64,000 nt of DNA from Ophioceras dolichostomum (GCA_003049485.1 PYST01000135.1:33769-97768); one strand, 5' to 3'; shown: positions 45,450-56,745, counted from the first letter of the stretch. A program made the numbers and translations. Notes: generated by a model from the sequence alone, not told the origin.

Positions 45450-46563
45450 CGCAGCCGTGGAAGGGTTCAAATTAAGGAAGGCACAGCGACATGTCGCCAA
45501 AAAATCTTCCTCCGACTCCTCGATATTTTTGCGCCTTGGAAACGCGGTTGGGTTGACATGACGAAAATTGATGATCGATGGAGTCGGCGATATTTTTTTC
45601 TGCCAATCGATAAGAGATAAGGCAAGATGCAACGCTAACTTCAGGGGTCCATCGCTCGAACACCACCGATATCGCTATGTCCAGACAGGAGAGACAAGAG
45701 AGAACACAACTCGGATGATTGATGTGAAGATGCCATTGTTATACGGATTCTGTAAAATCGCCTTTCTAGCCATACAAACCTAACAAACCTAGACATGGAC
45801 TGATTTATCAATCATATCGCCTCCCCAACGCCGAATAGCTTGCTTTGACCGCAGCCGTGCCATGGACAAACTCGTGTGATGGGGTAGCGGTTATGAACAA
45901 CAACCCATCAGGGGATGGAGAACCGAAAACAGATCAAAAGTAAAGGGAAAGGGTCAGAATAACAATGTTAGTAGCCATCCGTGCTGCCATATATATACCG
46001 AGGTATGTACGAATCTTCATCGTCCGAACACGCCCCGTCCGAGCCAGTTGCACCCGTTTGCTTCCTAATAGGTTCAGGTTGGTACGAATTTGCCCAACAC
46101 GAGGAGATTCCGCGTTGCTATCGTTCCCCGACCGTCTCGAGGCATCGGCCGAGGCGGGGTCATCCTGATGGCCGGCCATCGGTAACCGTTTGCGCGGCGT
46201 GAGAATGAGCGTCGGGAGGAACTGGTGCGACCTCCCCTCGTTCTTGAGGCTGATGCCTGCGTTGCCAACCGAGGACGATGGTGAGCATGGAGAGAAGAAT
46301 AGTCCTGCCGGTGCCCATCTTCAACATCCGGGACGCGTCCAACAGTATCCAACGGGATGTCGGCGCAGCATCGCGGCTCGAACGAGATTCTATGATTTTA
46401 GATGCGCCGTCACCAGCGGATAGAATGCCGCCTCCGCACTGCTACGGTTGGGAGGAGCATTGAGATCGTGCTAGCCGGCGATCGTCGGCTGGAAATGGAA
46501 ATTAATGCTATATACCTATCTACCTGCCTATATAGAGTCTTCTTCCCCCACCGCCTCGTTGCC
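45450..46563. other. Intergenic region at the start of a gene-poor stretch
   Basis: PET127 promoter side followed by about 0.8 kb with no recognisable genes or repeats. Confidence 0.5.
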
Positions 46564-46833
46564 TTACACTTTCGGCAGCACGTTCTCCAGCCGCCGCTCG
46601 TTCCTCAGCTTGGTCATGCGTTCGATGACCCTAGTCAAGAGAATCTCATCTACCCACGCGCGTGGCGTTTCGTCGTCGCCGTGGGTACGGACTTTGACCC
46701 TATCCCCCCGATGTTCCAGTTCGCCGACGACTATGAGCGGGTTTTCGGAAGGGTTAGCACATCGTAAGGGTAACCAGGGAGGGGAGGGGGAGTGAGTGAG
46801 GGAGGGAGATTGGGAGATTAGAAGGTCGGGGGG

Positions 46834-46834
46834 N
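46834..46834. other. Ambiguous base (n)
   Basis: The only n I noticed in the window. It lies in the threonyl-tRNA synthetase relic next to a run of G on the plus strand, so a local consensus problem is likely. Confidence 0.95.
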
Positions 46835-47903
46835 AAGATGAAGTTATACCGGGCATCGTCGCCGTCATATACCTTCTCGTCGAAGGTTTTTTCCTTGTCC
46901 AAGTCTGCATCGACGTGGAACATATGGTTGCGGCACTTGTCACGGACCGTGGTCGCGTATTGGTTGTAGACTGGATCCTTAAGCACAACAAGCGCCTGGC
47001 GAGGGCTCAACCAGGACGGCTAGTCTCCGGCATAGTGCTCCGTGAGGAGAGCCATCATCCGCTCGGTGCTGCCCAGGATTGAGCGGTGGATGATCACGGG
47101 CCTGGCGAAGCCGGGAGGCGGTCGAGGGGGGCCCTGCCCCTCCCTTTTGGCTCCGGTGACATCGACGGTGTACGTCGTCTCGTACTGCAGCTGCAGCCGA
47201 GGCGCGAGGTGGTAGTCCAGCTGGATTTTCCCGCATTTGAACTCCCGCCCCTGCGCGTCCGCGATCACAATGTCGATGCTGGGCCCGAAGACGGCGTCGT
47301 CTCCCGCGGCCTCCTCCCAAAGCGTGGCAGCCTCGTCCGGAAACTTCCCGATGGCGAGTTTGAGCTGCGCCACCGCCTTGTTCCAGTCCTGGAGGTCTCC
47401 AGCGGCCTCATCGGGCCGCCGCGTGGAGAGCCTGATTTTGTATTTGAGGCCTAAGGCTTTATACACGCGCTGATAGAAGAGGATAGCATCGACGAGCTCA
47501 GGTTTGACCTCACATCAGCCAGTGGGGGCCACGCTGTCAGAACCGGTTTCATACCGCCGATATGGAAATACATTAGGTCGCATCTGGAAAATGGCGGCCA
47601 CGTGTCCCTACCTTGTCAGGTGTACAGAAGACATGCCATTCGTCTAGGCGGAATTGATGAAGCCGCAGCAAGCCGTCTGACGCTCCAGAGGCGTCATTCC
47701 GGTGCACGACACCGTGCTCCGACAGCCGGATTGGGAGGTCCTTTCGATCGGGCTGGCGTTGGCGAAGATCTCGCAGTGGCATGCGCAGTTCATTGGCTTG
47801 AGGCCGTACTGCTCGCCAGCAATGTCACACTTGACCATTCCTGCCAAGGTTGTTATTTCATACATGTCAGTGCTTTGTAGCAGGTTAGGTAGGTATGCGG
47901 GCA

Positions 47904-47974
47904 GTTTATGACAGGGGAAAAGGGGCGGTTTATAACAGGGGAAAAGGGGCGGTTTATGACAGTGGAAAAGGGCG
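47904..47974. repeat. Three tandem 24-bp repeats
   Basis: Unit GTTTATGACAGGGGAAAAGGGGCG occurs at 47904, 47928 and 47952 with single-base differences; the last copy is one base shorter. It lies inside the synthetase relic. Confidence 0.9.
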
Positions 47975-48212
47975 TAGAGCGTACTGTCGCCGAATGCGTC
48001 CCGTGAACGGACGCCTTCCAGGCCGGCAACTTGAGCATGCTCGGTGTGGTCACCTCGCCGAAGCCGCAGAGCCAATACTCCTGGGCCACGAGCCCACACA
48101 CGGCCTGGGAGACCAGGGTGCCGTGCGGGAGGAAAGAGCACTGTCCTGGCGACTCTCGGTCCACTGAGAACAGCTTCTGGCTGGTGCCGATATTCTCGTG
48201 GTTTCTCTCCAT

Positions 48213-49534
48213 GGCTTAGCAGTGTTACAAGGGCTTGTGTGTAATAAGGGCTTGTGGTATTGCAAGGGATAATCTCTAAGGGCATCTCATGGAGGCTTAA
48301 GGATCTAGGATCCCCTCTGGATGAAGATATAATACAACTGCCCTTATATAGACCATCTTTCCTAGATGCCTGAGGCACCTTCTGGGCTTGACGTGGCCTA
48401 TGGCCCACTCTGCTGCCTAGAAAGGCCCACTGTAGATTCCTCCGTGTGACAAGCAGAGCGGGAATACGATTTTCAGATAGGTATTCTGGAAACGGCGGAA
48501 ATGAAAAAGAGCTCAAGACGGCATAAAGTGGCTTGATCTGGGGAGGAAGGTGGGCTCAAAACTCGAGATCTTAAGCCACGTATCTTGCTGACGATGGAGG
48601 TTTGCGGTGGTAATGGTTGTCGTGAGAAAGCGAGCCGACAAAGTGGTAAGAGAAGTTTTCAGTCTGTGGGAAACAAATAGCTGCTGGACAGGTGGTTTTA
48701 TAGCATTTCCTTTGCTTCTGCCCCGAGTCCTATGGCTGGGTCAGGCGGTGGAACTTCAGGGTGGAGAAGCAGCCAAGTTGATAGTATTCGCTAGGACATA
48801 GATGTCGACGCGTTTGACCATGCACCCCGGCCTATTCACCCTCAGTTGGGGGCAACTGACCAGTGATTGGACGTCTGGAAGGGTCATAGGGGATGGGGAC
48901 TTCTCAGGTGCAGCAGGGCAGCAGGTCCGTGACGAAGTCAAACCGCTTGTTGAGGTATTCATAAGCATATAAGAGTTCAACGAAGAGGTGTCTATCACTA
49001 CTTTGCCGGTATGTATGGAGTGGGGTTTGATGGACTGGGGAGCTTCTGGCATGTCCCTCAGGATCATTCATCACTTGGAGAGCCGCCAGGGCTCATAGCT
49101 GAGAGACGAGCCATTGCTTACGAGCATCTTCTTGATGGCTAGATGCGGCTCTGTGATACAAAGCACGGGGGTTGGGAAACAGAACATTGAGAATAGTGCT
49201 GGCTTGCACTTATCACGAAGCGGGTATTTCTCCTGGAGAGAGAGAGAAAGATATAAGGGCACTCCCTTCCGAGAAGACAGCACTTCATGCACTCGCTGCA
49301 ATATCTCGAAGTTTCGTCCTCAGTGAAGAAGACACATGAAGGGCGAGAGGGATGACGAAGTAATGAGGAATTAGATAAAGCAAGAGCAAGGCCGATGATC
49401 TGATAAGGTAGGCCATAATATCAAACACGCCCCTTTTTTTAAGCTTCGATCCTCTTGCGAATAGCCAGGGGCTATGTATGCTGGCTGGGATGGGCGACTC
49501 CTTGTTGAAGTTCCTATATGCTTATTTTCTCAGT
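48213..49534. other. Gene-poor stretch, nothing recognised
   Basis: Several short frames on both strands, none with motifs or composition that I can assign. The GC content appears lower than that of the conserved genes. Confidence 0.45.
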
Positions 49535-49542
49535 CCCGCCAA

Positions 49543-49695
49543 CAGGGCTTGCAATGTAATGTAATGTATTGTATTTTGTATTGTATTTCCGACCTATTTG
49601 CGTGTGCTGTACGCGGTATTATACTGTACGCAGCAGGTAACGTGGTCCCAGATACAGTACAAAACACATTACAATACATTACATTGCAGGCTCTG
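49543..49695. mobile_element. Non-autonomous hAT-like MITE, copy 2
   Basis: 153 bp with terminal inverted repeats: left CAGGGCTTGCAATGTAATGT, right end the complement of CAGAGCCTGCAATGTAATGT. The exact 8-bp direct repeat CCCGCCAA flanks it (49535-49542 and 49696-49703). The core (GTATTGTATTTC-GACCTATT, GCGTGTGCT, TACGCGGT, GCAGGTA, CCAGATAC) matches copy 1 in the HIS3 intron in the same orientation. No coding capacity; mobilisation would need a transposase elsewhere. Confidence 0.92.
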
Positions 49696-49703
49696 CCCGC
49701 CAA

Positions 49704-50188
49704 GGAGGAAGGCCCGGACTGCGGCTGGGCATGCAGTTAATAGCACGGAAGGAACAGTAAGCAGTTTGGAAAGCCTCTGACTGAGAGGGAAGGAAGCGAG
49801 TGAGACAGATAGTAGAAACGCGGCGGCAGCATTTGCATTTCAAATGCAAATCAACTTGTAATTGGTGGGAAACCTTTGTTATGAATACTCTTTCCAATTC
49901 TTTGTCTCAATACGGCCACAGCGGGTTTCCATATAAAACAACACTTTTCTTTCACCTTACAGAGATAGTGGAAACCCTTTGTTATAAATACTCTTTCCAA
50001 TTCTTTGTTTCAATGTAGAGATAAATACAGTATTTCCCGGTGCCAACCGCCTGGTTTTTTTCAGTCTTTCTATCAAGACACATCCTTCATTGCAATTCTC
50101 TATCACTTTGGCTCGCATACTACTCGAACCACACATTCATCGACCGTATATCGCTTTCCTCACCACAATTAGTGCAATTCCATCGGCC
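49704..50188. other. Upstream region of the FunK1 relic
   Basis: AT-rich. It holds a near-palindrome ATTTGCATTTCAAATGCAAAT (49831-49851) and a 45-bp imperfect direct repeat pair. Confidence 0.6.
49865..50014. repeat. Imperfect direct repeat pair, about 45 bp each, 103 bp apart
   Basis: Copies at 49865-49911 and 49968-50014 share TTTGTTAT-AATACTC and TTTCCAATTCTTTGT with few differences. A shorter third piece, AGATAGTAGAAAC at 49807, matches AGATAGTGGAAAC at 49964, in front of the second copy. Confidence 0.85.
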
Positions 50189-52613
50189 ATGGGGACTGAT
50201 TCAAAAATCATCAAGGCGCATCCTATTGGCAATGGCCTTGACGGATTCCGCATATCATTCAATTCCGTTTGCGTCCGCGCGGGCGTTTCCTGCAATGTAG
50301 ACACGCTGGCGCTGCTTGAGCCAGAAGGTATGATAAAACATACAACGTCGCCCATCGTGCCGTCCTGACCATTATCAGACCTTCAGAATCTCGCCCTTAT
50401 CCTCGTCCTAACGTTGAGTCTCCTTCCGGCTGCTCGTGTGCTCCCTTCCAACGGCCGTAGCAAAAATCTCCTTGGCGATCTGTCGAACCTGATTCCTGCC
50501 ATCGAATCCGACGACTTCGAACTCGGCCGCATCAAATCCCTCCTCAAAGCCGCCGTCACCGACAACCCTGATACGCTCATCTGGGACCAATTGTACAATG
50601 CTGTTACCGAGTTTCTCCCACCCTTCCAACCAACCCCTCCTCCAGGCATCTCGGCGTCAGGTACCGGCACACCAGTCATCCATTCCACGTCGTCGTTTCA
50701 AGTCAAGGAGCAGACCAAGAAGATCCTTGACCAGGCGCTTTGTACGAGTTGGGAGGTCGCGTCTTCCGAGGCGTAAACGGCTTTTTCGACAAGTACTTCG
50801 AGGGGCGGTCATGGACCAAGCAGTGCAAGAACATTTGCCAGTCGATCAAGCAAAGACATATCGACGGACGATGGGTCGACCTTCCTGATCCTCCAACCCA
50901 GCATGATGTCTGGGAATGGCTGGCTCAATTTCAGGACGACTTTCTGCTCGACGCGAACACTTACCACCGGGCTGAGAGCACGAAGAACATGACGGGTGGC
51001 GAAGCCTGACGGCAGCTCAACATATTCCTCAAGCGTAAGCACGTGAAAAGGACTGCGAAGCACGACTGGCGAGACGTCCTCGTTATTGGGGAGCACAAAG
51101 AGTCGCACAGGGGGCACGTGGAACTCCTGCTACAACTCTCCCGCTATATGCGTGATTTGTTCACGAGCCAGCCGACCGTCGATTTGCACACGGGTTTTTC
51201 CTGCACGGGACCACGATGGAGCTTTGGGTTTTTGACAGATCGGGCCCCTACCGCTCTGGCGAGTTCGACATTGATGAGGAGCTCAACAAATTCATCTTGT
51301 CCCTGGCCGGATACGCATTCATGAGCGACGAAAAGCTTGGCCTCGACACCTTCATCAGCCGCAGAGGCACCAAGCGCACCATCACCTTGATGAATGATGT
51401 GAGCGGCAAGAAGAGGAAGCTGCAGCTTGACCCGGAACCGTTCGTCAAGCAGAGAGCGATCGTATGTCAGGGGACTACCGTCTTCAGGACGACGGACCAC
51501 GCTAACGTTGTGAAGTTCTCCTGGACGTCGGACAAGCGGCCCCCCGAGGCGGACCACCTTGGGCTTGCCCATGAAAAAGGCGTCGAGGGCATCGCCCGGT
51601 TGGTGGGATACCAGGGCATCACGAGCATAGCCGACCTCCGCAGCGGCCTGACCTTTGATAAGCCGTGGATGATCTGTGGCTCCGCAGGAGCCGAGATCAC
51701 ATCCTCCCGCTCGCTCCTTTCGCAGTCGCTCTGGCCGCTGCAAGTCAACACCCCCGAGGAGGTCGAAAGGTCAACGTCGGCTAACAGCCTATCTGGGTCT
51801 CTAGCACGAAAACGAGGATCGGTCGACGAAAGTGGCACGACGCGCAAAGGGCGAAGGGTTAGCAACCAAGTTTCCAGTCTCCGCCAAGAGGTAAAAGCTG
51901 GCTCCTACGCCGACTCTCCCGCTAGCGCTAGCCTATACCAGCCGAGCCGTGATTTGTACGATAACCGCCTGTTCGGTTGCCTCGCCATTTCTCCTACGGG
52001 TTGCCCCCTTATCAGCTTCACCACTCTGCTCGAACTCCTCACCGCCCTCCGCGACGCCATCAGGGCCCATCGGTCTCTGTACTTGGTTGGCAAGATTCTG
52101 CACAGGGACATTTCGGAAAACAACATCATCATTACGGATCCGCTTTGTGCCCACGGGTTCTCGGGAATGTTGATCGATCTCGACATGGCCAGGCAATTAG
52201 ACAGCGGCAAGTCAGGGGCGCGCCACCAAACCGGAACGACGGAGTTTATGGCCATCGAGGTCCTGCGGAACGTCGCACACACTTTTCGACACGACCTAGA
52301 GTCCTTTTTCTACGTCCTTCTTTGGCTCTGCGGCCGTCGGGCGTGGGAACGGGGTTTCCTTTGCGACCCGAAATCGAGGCCAGCTGATTATATTTTTCCA
52401 CAGTGGTATCGAGGCTCCTTCAAGGAAATCGCGCATAGCAAATTGGGATGCATGAGCGCCAACGGCTTCAATGAGCTTTTGGACCAGTTTCCCTTATCTT
52501 TCGCATGCGTCAAGCCATTGTGCAATAGCCTGCGTCGGATCCTGTTTCTCATTTCGGCCGAAGGCTGGTTGGACATTAGCACGCCGCCGGAACCAGGGCT
52601 TAATTTTGTATGA
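50189..52613 (+). pseudogene. FunK1-type fungal protein kinase, broken reading frame
   Basis: Starts at ATG 50189; a first intron 50328-50378 is plausible in phase. The reading then needs three corrections: a frameshift near 50738 (before YELGGRVFRGVNGFFDKYF), TGA at 51007-51009, and a frameshift near 51190-51197 at GGGTTTTTCC. From there the frame is open to 52613. Content matches the FunK1 family of fungal-specific kinases: MELWVFDRSGPY, FKVKFSW-like DHANVVKFSWTSDK, catalytic loop ILHRDISENNIII, LIDLDMA in place of DFG, GTTEFMAIEVL in place of the APE segment, and HDLESFFYVLLWLCGRR. FunK1 genes are expanded and variable in many filamentous fungi, so decay of one copy is unsurprising. Two of the frameshifts could be sequence errors; with the TGA as well, a pseudogene is more likely. 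Confidence 0.85.
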
Positions 52614-52999
52614 TGGCATCATCAGCGAATTCGACGATGCGATATCCAGCACTACACTCCAATGGGAAGAGATTCGGCAGGCCTCGCCGACTGTTCTATA
52701 ATTTCGTCAATGTGGCCCACCTCTCCCTATTGCACCAGACGGAATATTGAGATGAGGTCGGCGCGCGGAAACGGGCAGTGGGATAGAAAGCTTTTATGTT
52801 GGTGTGTCCGACCCAGACATAGAGTTTGTCAAGGACGAAATCGTTCTCGTAACCGCGTCTACACGCTTATTGCGAGGAAGTGGCTTCGAGGGGCCGTGAA
52901 GCTTTTGCTAAAAGATTCTGTATTATCCTCGCTACCAAAAGCAGATCGATAGATCGCGAAGCACTCTAAGCACTCGCATCAATCAAGAATCTATTCCTT
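52614..52999. other. Spacer after the FunK1 relic
   Basis: No recognisable gene. Confidence 0.45.
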
Positions 53000-53345
53000 T
53001 ACGATAAATCTCCCGTTTCGGTCGGGGACGATGTTGGTGAACTGCGCGGACAGAGTGCCGTTTTCGAGGTCCCACCAGCCGCCCGTCCAGGGGTACCTCT
53101 ACCCCTCGAGCGAGATGTAGTCGCCTCCCGCATTACCTCGCGACGCCTCCCCGAGCTCTACGAGCGTTACCTTCCCAACGATTTGGGCCCCCGCGTCGTG
53201 CGCATCCTGGCACCAACCCCCGAGCTTCATCGCGTAGACCCCCATGGGCTGGCGCCTCTGCTCCACGTCGCGGCAGCCGGCGACCACGAAGCCTACCGGC
53301 GGGATGAGGCCCTCGTCGAAGGTGAAGTCGATGCTCGCTATGCTG
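53000..53345 (-). pseudogene. Possible 3' exon of an unrecognised gene, with in-frame stop
   Basis: Read on the minus strand from an acceptor-like GAGCAG, the frame gives IDFTFDEGLIPPVGFVVAGC, then MKLGGWCQDAHDAGAQIVGK, then GGDYISLEG, TAG at 53099-53101, and continues as RYPWTGGWWDLENGTLSAQF to a final stop after GRFIVKE. Composition on both sides of the TAG is protein-like. I do not recognise the family; the 5' part is missing or undetected. Confidence 0.35.
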
Positions 53346-54743
53346 CTCTATGATTATTGTTGACTAGATGAGTGAGGACGGGGATGAAGGTTCATGTTCG
53401 TCTTTCCATCCCACCAACCAACCACACGAGTCTCTTAAGCTTCGGCATCCGGGGCAGTCAGTGCTGGTGGTGGTGGGCCACTAACACGGCACAACGACAA
53501 ACGGTCCACGTGGCCATCTCGGCCGAGGCGGCCGACTAGGGACGACTTACAGTGCAGACGGGACTTCCGATGACAGGGAGGTTTAAACACGGCGATGGAG
53601 GCCACACCAACTGCCCGACCTGCCGACGCCAGAGGGATGAGAGAACCTGCTCCCATCCCAAAGTGGCTGGGCTGGCTGGACCAAGTCGTCGACAGCCATC
53701 GACATCCTTCCTGGCTTCGACCCTATGCCGCAAGGAGTTATCGAAGTCGGTCGGCACGGCAATTGCAAACCCGTTACCTCCCACATCAGCCGTGTGGAAT
53801 TGGGGACGTCGTCGACCTTTGCCACCCACCGATGTCGTGAGGTGTCGGAGCCGGGCTATCCCTGCCCCCTAACTCCGACGACAGGGGATACGTGCAGGGC
53901 CCCACAATTATTAGCGGAGTGGCCGGACCATGGCCAGCCATGTTCTGACGTCATCCACTGATAACCTGGAGCTCTCTCCCGCATCCCACCACCTCCCCAC
54001 TGAGCTCATGATCAGGGACGCGCCATGCTCTTGGAAATTGTGACCGTCTTGACAAGTTGTCCCGCAACATGTCGACGTATAAAAGCGAGGCTTGGGTGGC
54101 TATAGGCTATGCCGCGACTCCGATTGGCAACCACATCATATTTTGACAAGAAATTTCTTTTTTTCGGTCGAAGCCATTCTGTAGCTCGGCACTCGAAAAG
54201 CAGGGATGCAGTGGGACGAGAAAGTTGTATGGTGACCATCAGCGCCAGCGAGATTGGCAAACTAGGATCGATATAGATATTGGGCACCAGAGCCTCCTCG
54301 CTCTGGTTTCCCCAGACCAACTACCTACCAGTCGTCAGATGCCTACTACATCATACCTGCCCACCTCTGCGAAAGCCCCTGCCCTGGTTCTTAAATACCT
54401 GGAGGTACCTACCTCGGCCCTACCTCTACCTACGACTTAGCTTCAAGACCGTCCTCGCCAGATCTAGTGCTACCTTGGTTCTGTACAACTCGGTGGTCTT
54501 CCACCAGCACACGAATTCCTCGTCCTGTTCCGTCCGGTCCCACAACATCCGTGACCGAGGACAAAGCACATTAGCTGAGCCCGTCTTTGCTGGCCGCTGT
54601 CTCCCGGCCCAGCAAGAGACGCGTGCCTGCTGCCATCCTCTCCTCCCCTACGACTTCTCACCTTTCCCGCTCGTCGTCGTCGTCGTACTCCTCTTCATCC
54701 CCCTACCAATTGGGCTTCGAAACGCCTTTTAGACTCGCCAAAG
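53346..54743. other. Intergenic region upstream of the Sfk1-family gene
   Basis: About 1.4 kb. The GC-rich block 53450-53900 has several overlapping open frames with no recognisable similarity. 54380-54440 is rich in TACCT repeats in the probable leader of the next gene. Confidence 0.5.
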
Positions 54744-55991
54744 ATGCTTCGGGTATCATACTGGGTAAGGCCCTTGCAAATGTACCTCAGCGATGCACTG
54801 AAAGACAAAGGCCATGCCTACCAGAAGAGAGAAGGCCGGACTAACTGAATCGCCCCCCTCCCCTTTTACGTCCCAACAGGTCCTCCCCATCGTCGCCGGC
54901 GTCGTCTGGCTCGGTACAATAATGGGCCTCCTGATCCACTGGACCGTCAACACCCACCGGATGCGCTACGACAGCATGGACGACGCGCAGTCGATAGCGT
55001 ACATCAGCGACGTGGGCGCCAGCGGCCTGAAGCCGCTCTTCGTCGCGGGCTGCAGCGTGACCAGCGCGTTCATGGTCGCCAGCTTCGCCTCCGACCGCTG
55101 GCTGCGTCACCGGGGCCGGCTGGTGCCCAACACTTCCCTGAGCGAGAAGGTCCTGTCCTACCTCACGATCTGTTTTGCGACGGTGGGATCCGCGGGCTTG
55201 GTCCTCTTGAGCGCTTTCGACACGCAGCGGTACAAGAACTTGCATAACGTCTTCTTGCTGTTGTTCATAGGGGGATACCTGCTGTGCGCGGTGTTCATAT
55301 GTTGGGAATACCAGCGTCTAGGCATCAGTACGTTGGAGACCCCCTCCTCCCCTGGGCGTTACCATGCATGCCTTCTTTCCCAAAGGAGGTACTTGACTTA
55401 TTTCCTAGAGTCGATACTGACAATGCCTTCTCCTCGTCACAAAAAACAGAAAACAGAGACCACCGCCTCCTCCGCCTCTCCTTCTGGATCAAGCTCGTCT
55501 TTATCCTAGGCGTCTTCATCCTCGCCGTCGCGTTCGTGGCGACCAACTGGACCAAGAACTACGACGCGGCCGCCATCCTGGAGTGGGCCATCGCCTTCGT
55601 CTTCACCTTCTACGCCCTCTCCTTCTTCATCGACCTCTTCCCCGCGTCCTACACCCGCGACGGCGGAGAGCCGCCCACCTTCGCCTTCCGAACCAAGGGC
55701 ATGCCCGCGCACGTGACGCCCCAGCAGATGCGCGAGCACCAGCAGCACCAGCAGCAGCAGGTCCACAACCACCAGCAGAGCCACCGACAGGACCTAGATG
55801 ATGATTATGATGAGCAGCACCATGCGGGTGGTGGTAGTGGTGGTGGCGGTGGAGCGCGCTCCTCGCCGAGCCTGATGAGCGGAGGCGGCTTTGACGAGGC
55901 AGCCGCGGAGGAGGGACGGGCTGCGATGGTGGAGTCGTCTCGCCAGGCTGGTGGCGGCGATGATGGAAGGGCCGTGTCGCGGAACTTCTAG
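54744..55991 (+). CDS. Sfk1/FRAG1/DRAM-family multispanning membrane protein
   Basis: Three exons: 54744-54764 (21 nt), 54880-55327, 55450-55991; 336 codons. Splicing joins MLRVSYW to VLPIVAGVVWLGTIMGLLIH, a family-like N terminus. Five or six membrane helices can be seen, for example LPIVAGVVWLGTIMGLLI, YLTICFATVGSAGLVLLSAF, VFLLLFIGGYLLCAVFICW, FWIKLVFILGVFILAVAFVA and WAIAFVFTFYALSFFIDLF, with SDVGASGLKPLF in the first loop. Yeast Sfk1 is a plasma-membrane protein that works with the PI 4-kinase Stt4; mammalian relatives (FRAG1/PGAP2, DRAM) act in GPI remodelling or autophagy. Which role applies here cannot be decided. The C-terminal tail is cytosolic-looking, Gln/His-rich, then Gly/Ser-rich. 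Confidence 0.88.
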
Positions 55992-56658
55992 GGGATATGG
56001 CACAGCCCGGGGAGGAGGAATACGAGGGTCGGTTCGAAGGAAACGAACCGACGATGGAGGAGAATGTTCCACAAAGTTGGCATCCCTGTGCGAAAAGGGG
56101 GTCTGAACCAGAAGAAGCCCCTGGATCGTCATTAGGCGCTCAAAGGAGTTTTGGGAGTTCGGCCTGACACTATGTATAAAAGGACCTGGCGTGGGGGCTG
56201 CAGCAAGCGTTTTGGCTTTCCGGCACTAGCAGAGATAATGCAACCTAGCAGCATCGATAGATATCTGTAGAGTATATAGCTATACCATTCTTCCTTTGCT
56301 GTCATCATCTCGTATTAACTTATCAGGCGTTATCATCTGCGGCCTCTCGAACTTCATTATATAGATACCTACCTAACGATACCAGGGTTCCTTGGCTGCT
56401 TGACCCCATCTACGCCGGGGAAGCAGCACAAAAGACACTGCGGGCCGAGAGCATGTCGCTAGCCAAGCTGTATTCGCATGATGTTTTCGAAAGGCCAATA
56501 ACGTTGCGGCCTAGACCACAGTATAAAAAAAAGCGCTGTTCCTCAAATCGCTCTTGTACTTTAGGTGCCTACCTAAGTACAGGTGAAGGTATATCTAAGT
56601 AACGTAGGTAAGAATGGGATATCTATATGCGCTCCCTCTCCCTCCTCAAGACGGCCCA
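55992..56658. other. Intergenic region between converging genes
   Basis: AT-richer spacer with two 3' UTRs and scattered TACCTA tracts near 56367 and 56567. Confidence 0.6.
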
Positions 56659-56745
56659 TCAGGGCCCAAGGAGATCTACAGCCGGTTTCTTCGCTTTTTT
56701 CTTCTTCGGCTTCGCGACAGCCACCACCGCATCACCAGCCGCAGT

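Larger units (their letters stand above)
46564..48212 (-). pseudogene. Degenerate threonyl-tRNA synthetase copy, 5'-truncated
   Basis: Pieces in order on the minus strand match class II threonyl-tRNA synthetase. 48212-48000 (NHENIGTSQKLFSVDRESPG, then CSFLPHGTLVSQ) is the start of the catalytic domain. About 47860-47760 has EQYGLKPMNCACHCEIFA. 47782-47600 has DLPIRLSEHGVVHRNDASGA and HVFC (motif 2 region) in another frame. 47510-47023 runs from VKPELVDAILFYQRVYKALG to ARPVIIHRSILGSTERMMAL (motif 3). 47019-46564 has WLSPRQALVV and the anticodon-binding domain. Defects: a frameshift near 47745, an in-frame TAG at 47020-47022 right after LTEHYAGD, a 24-bp triplication in an apparent intron or exon (47904-47974), an ambiguous base at 46834 near the last intron, and no N-terminal editing or TGS domains. 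Canonical residues are also altered (AAGDDAVFGPSID where EGDGAFYGPKID-like is usual). Confidence 0.8.

Noticed and set aside
49543..49695. Intron or simple hairpin terminator explanation for copy 2 of the element
   Set aside because: The exact 8-bp direct repeats outside the inverted ends and the second copy elsewhere are better explained by transposition.
46564..52613. Repeat-induced point mutation as cause of the relics
   Set aside because: The relics keep a fairly high GC content and show frameshifts and a few stops, rather than the dense C-to-T, TpA-rich pattern expected of RIP.
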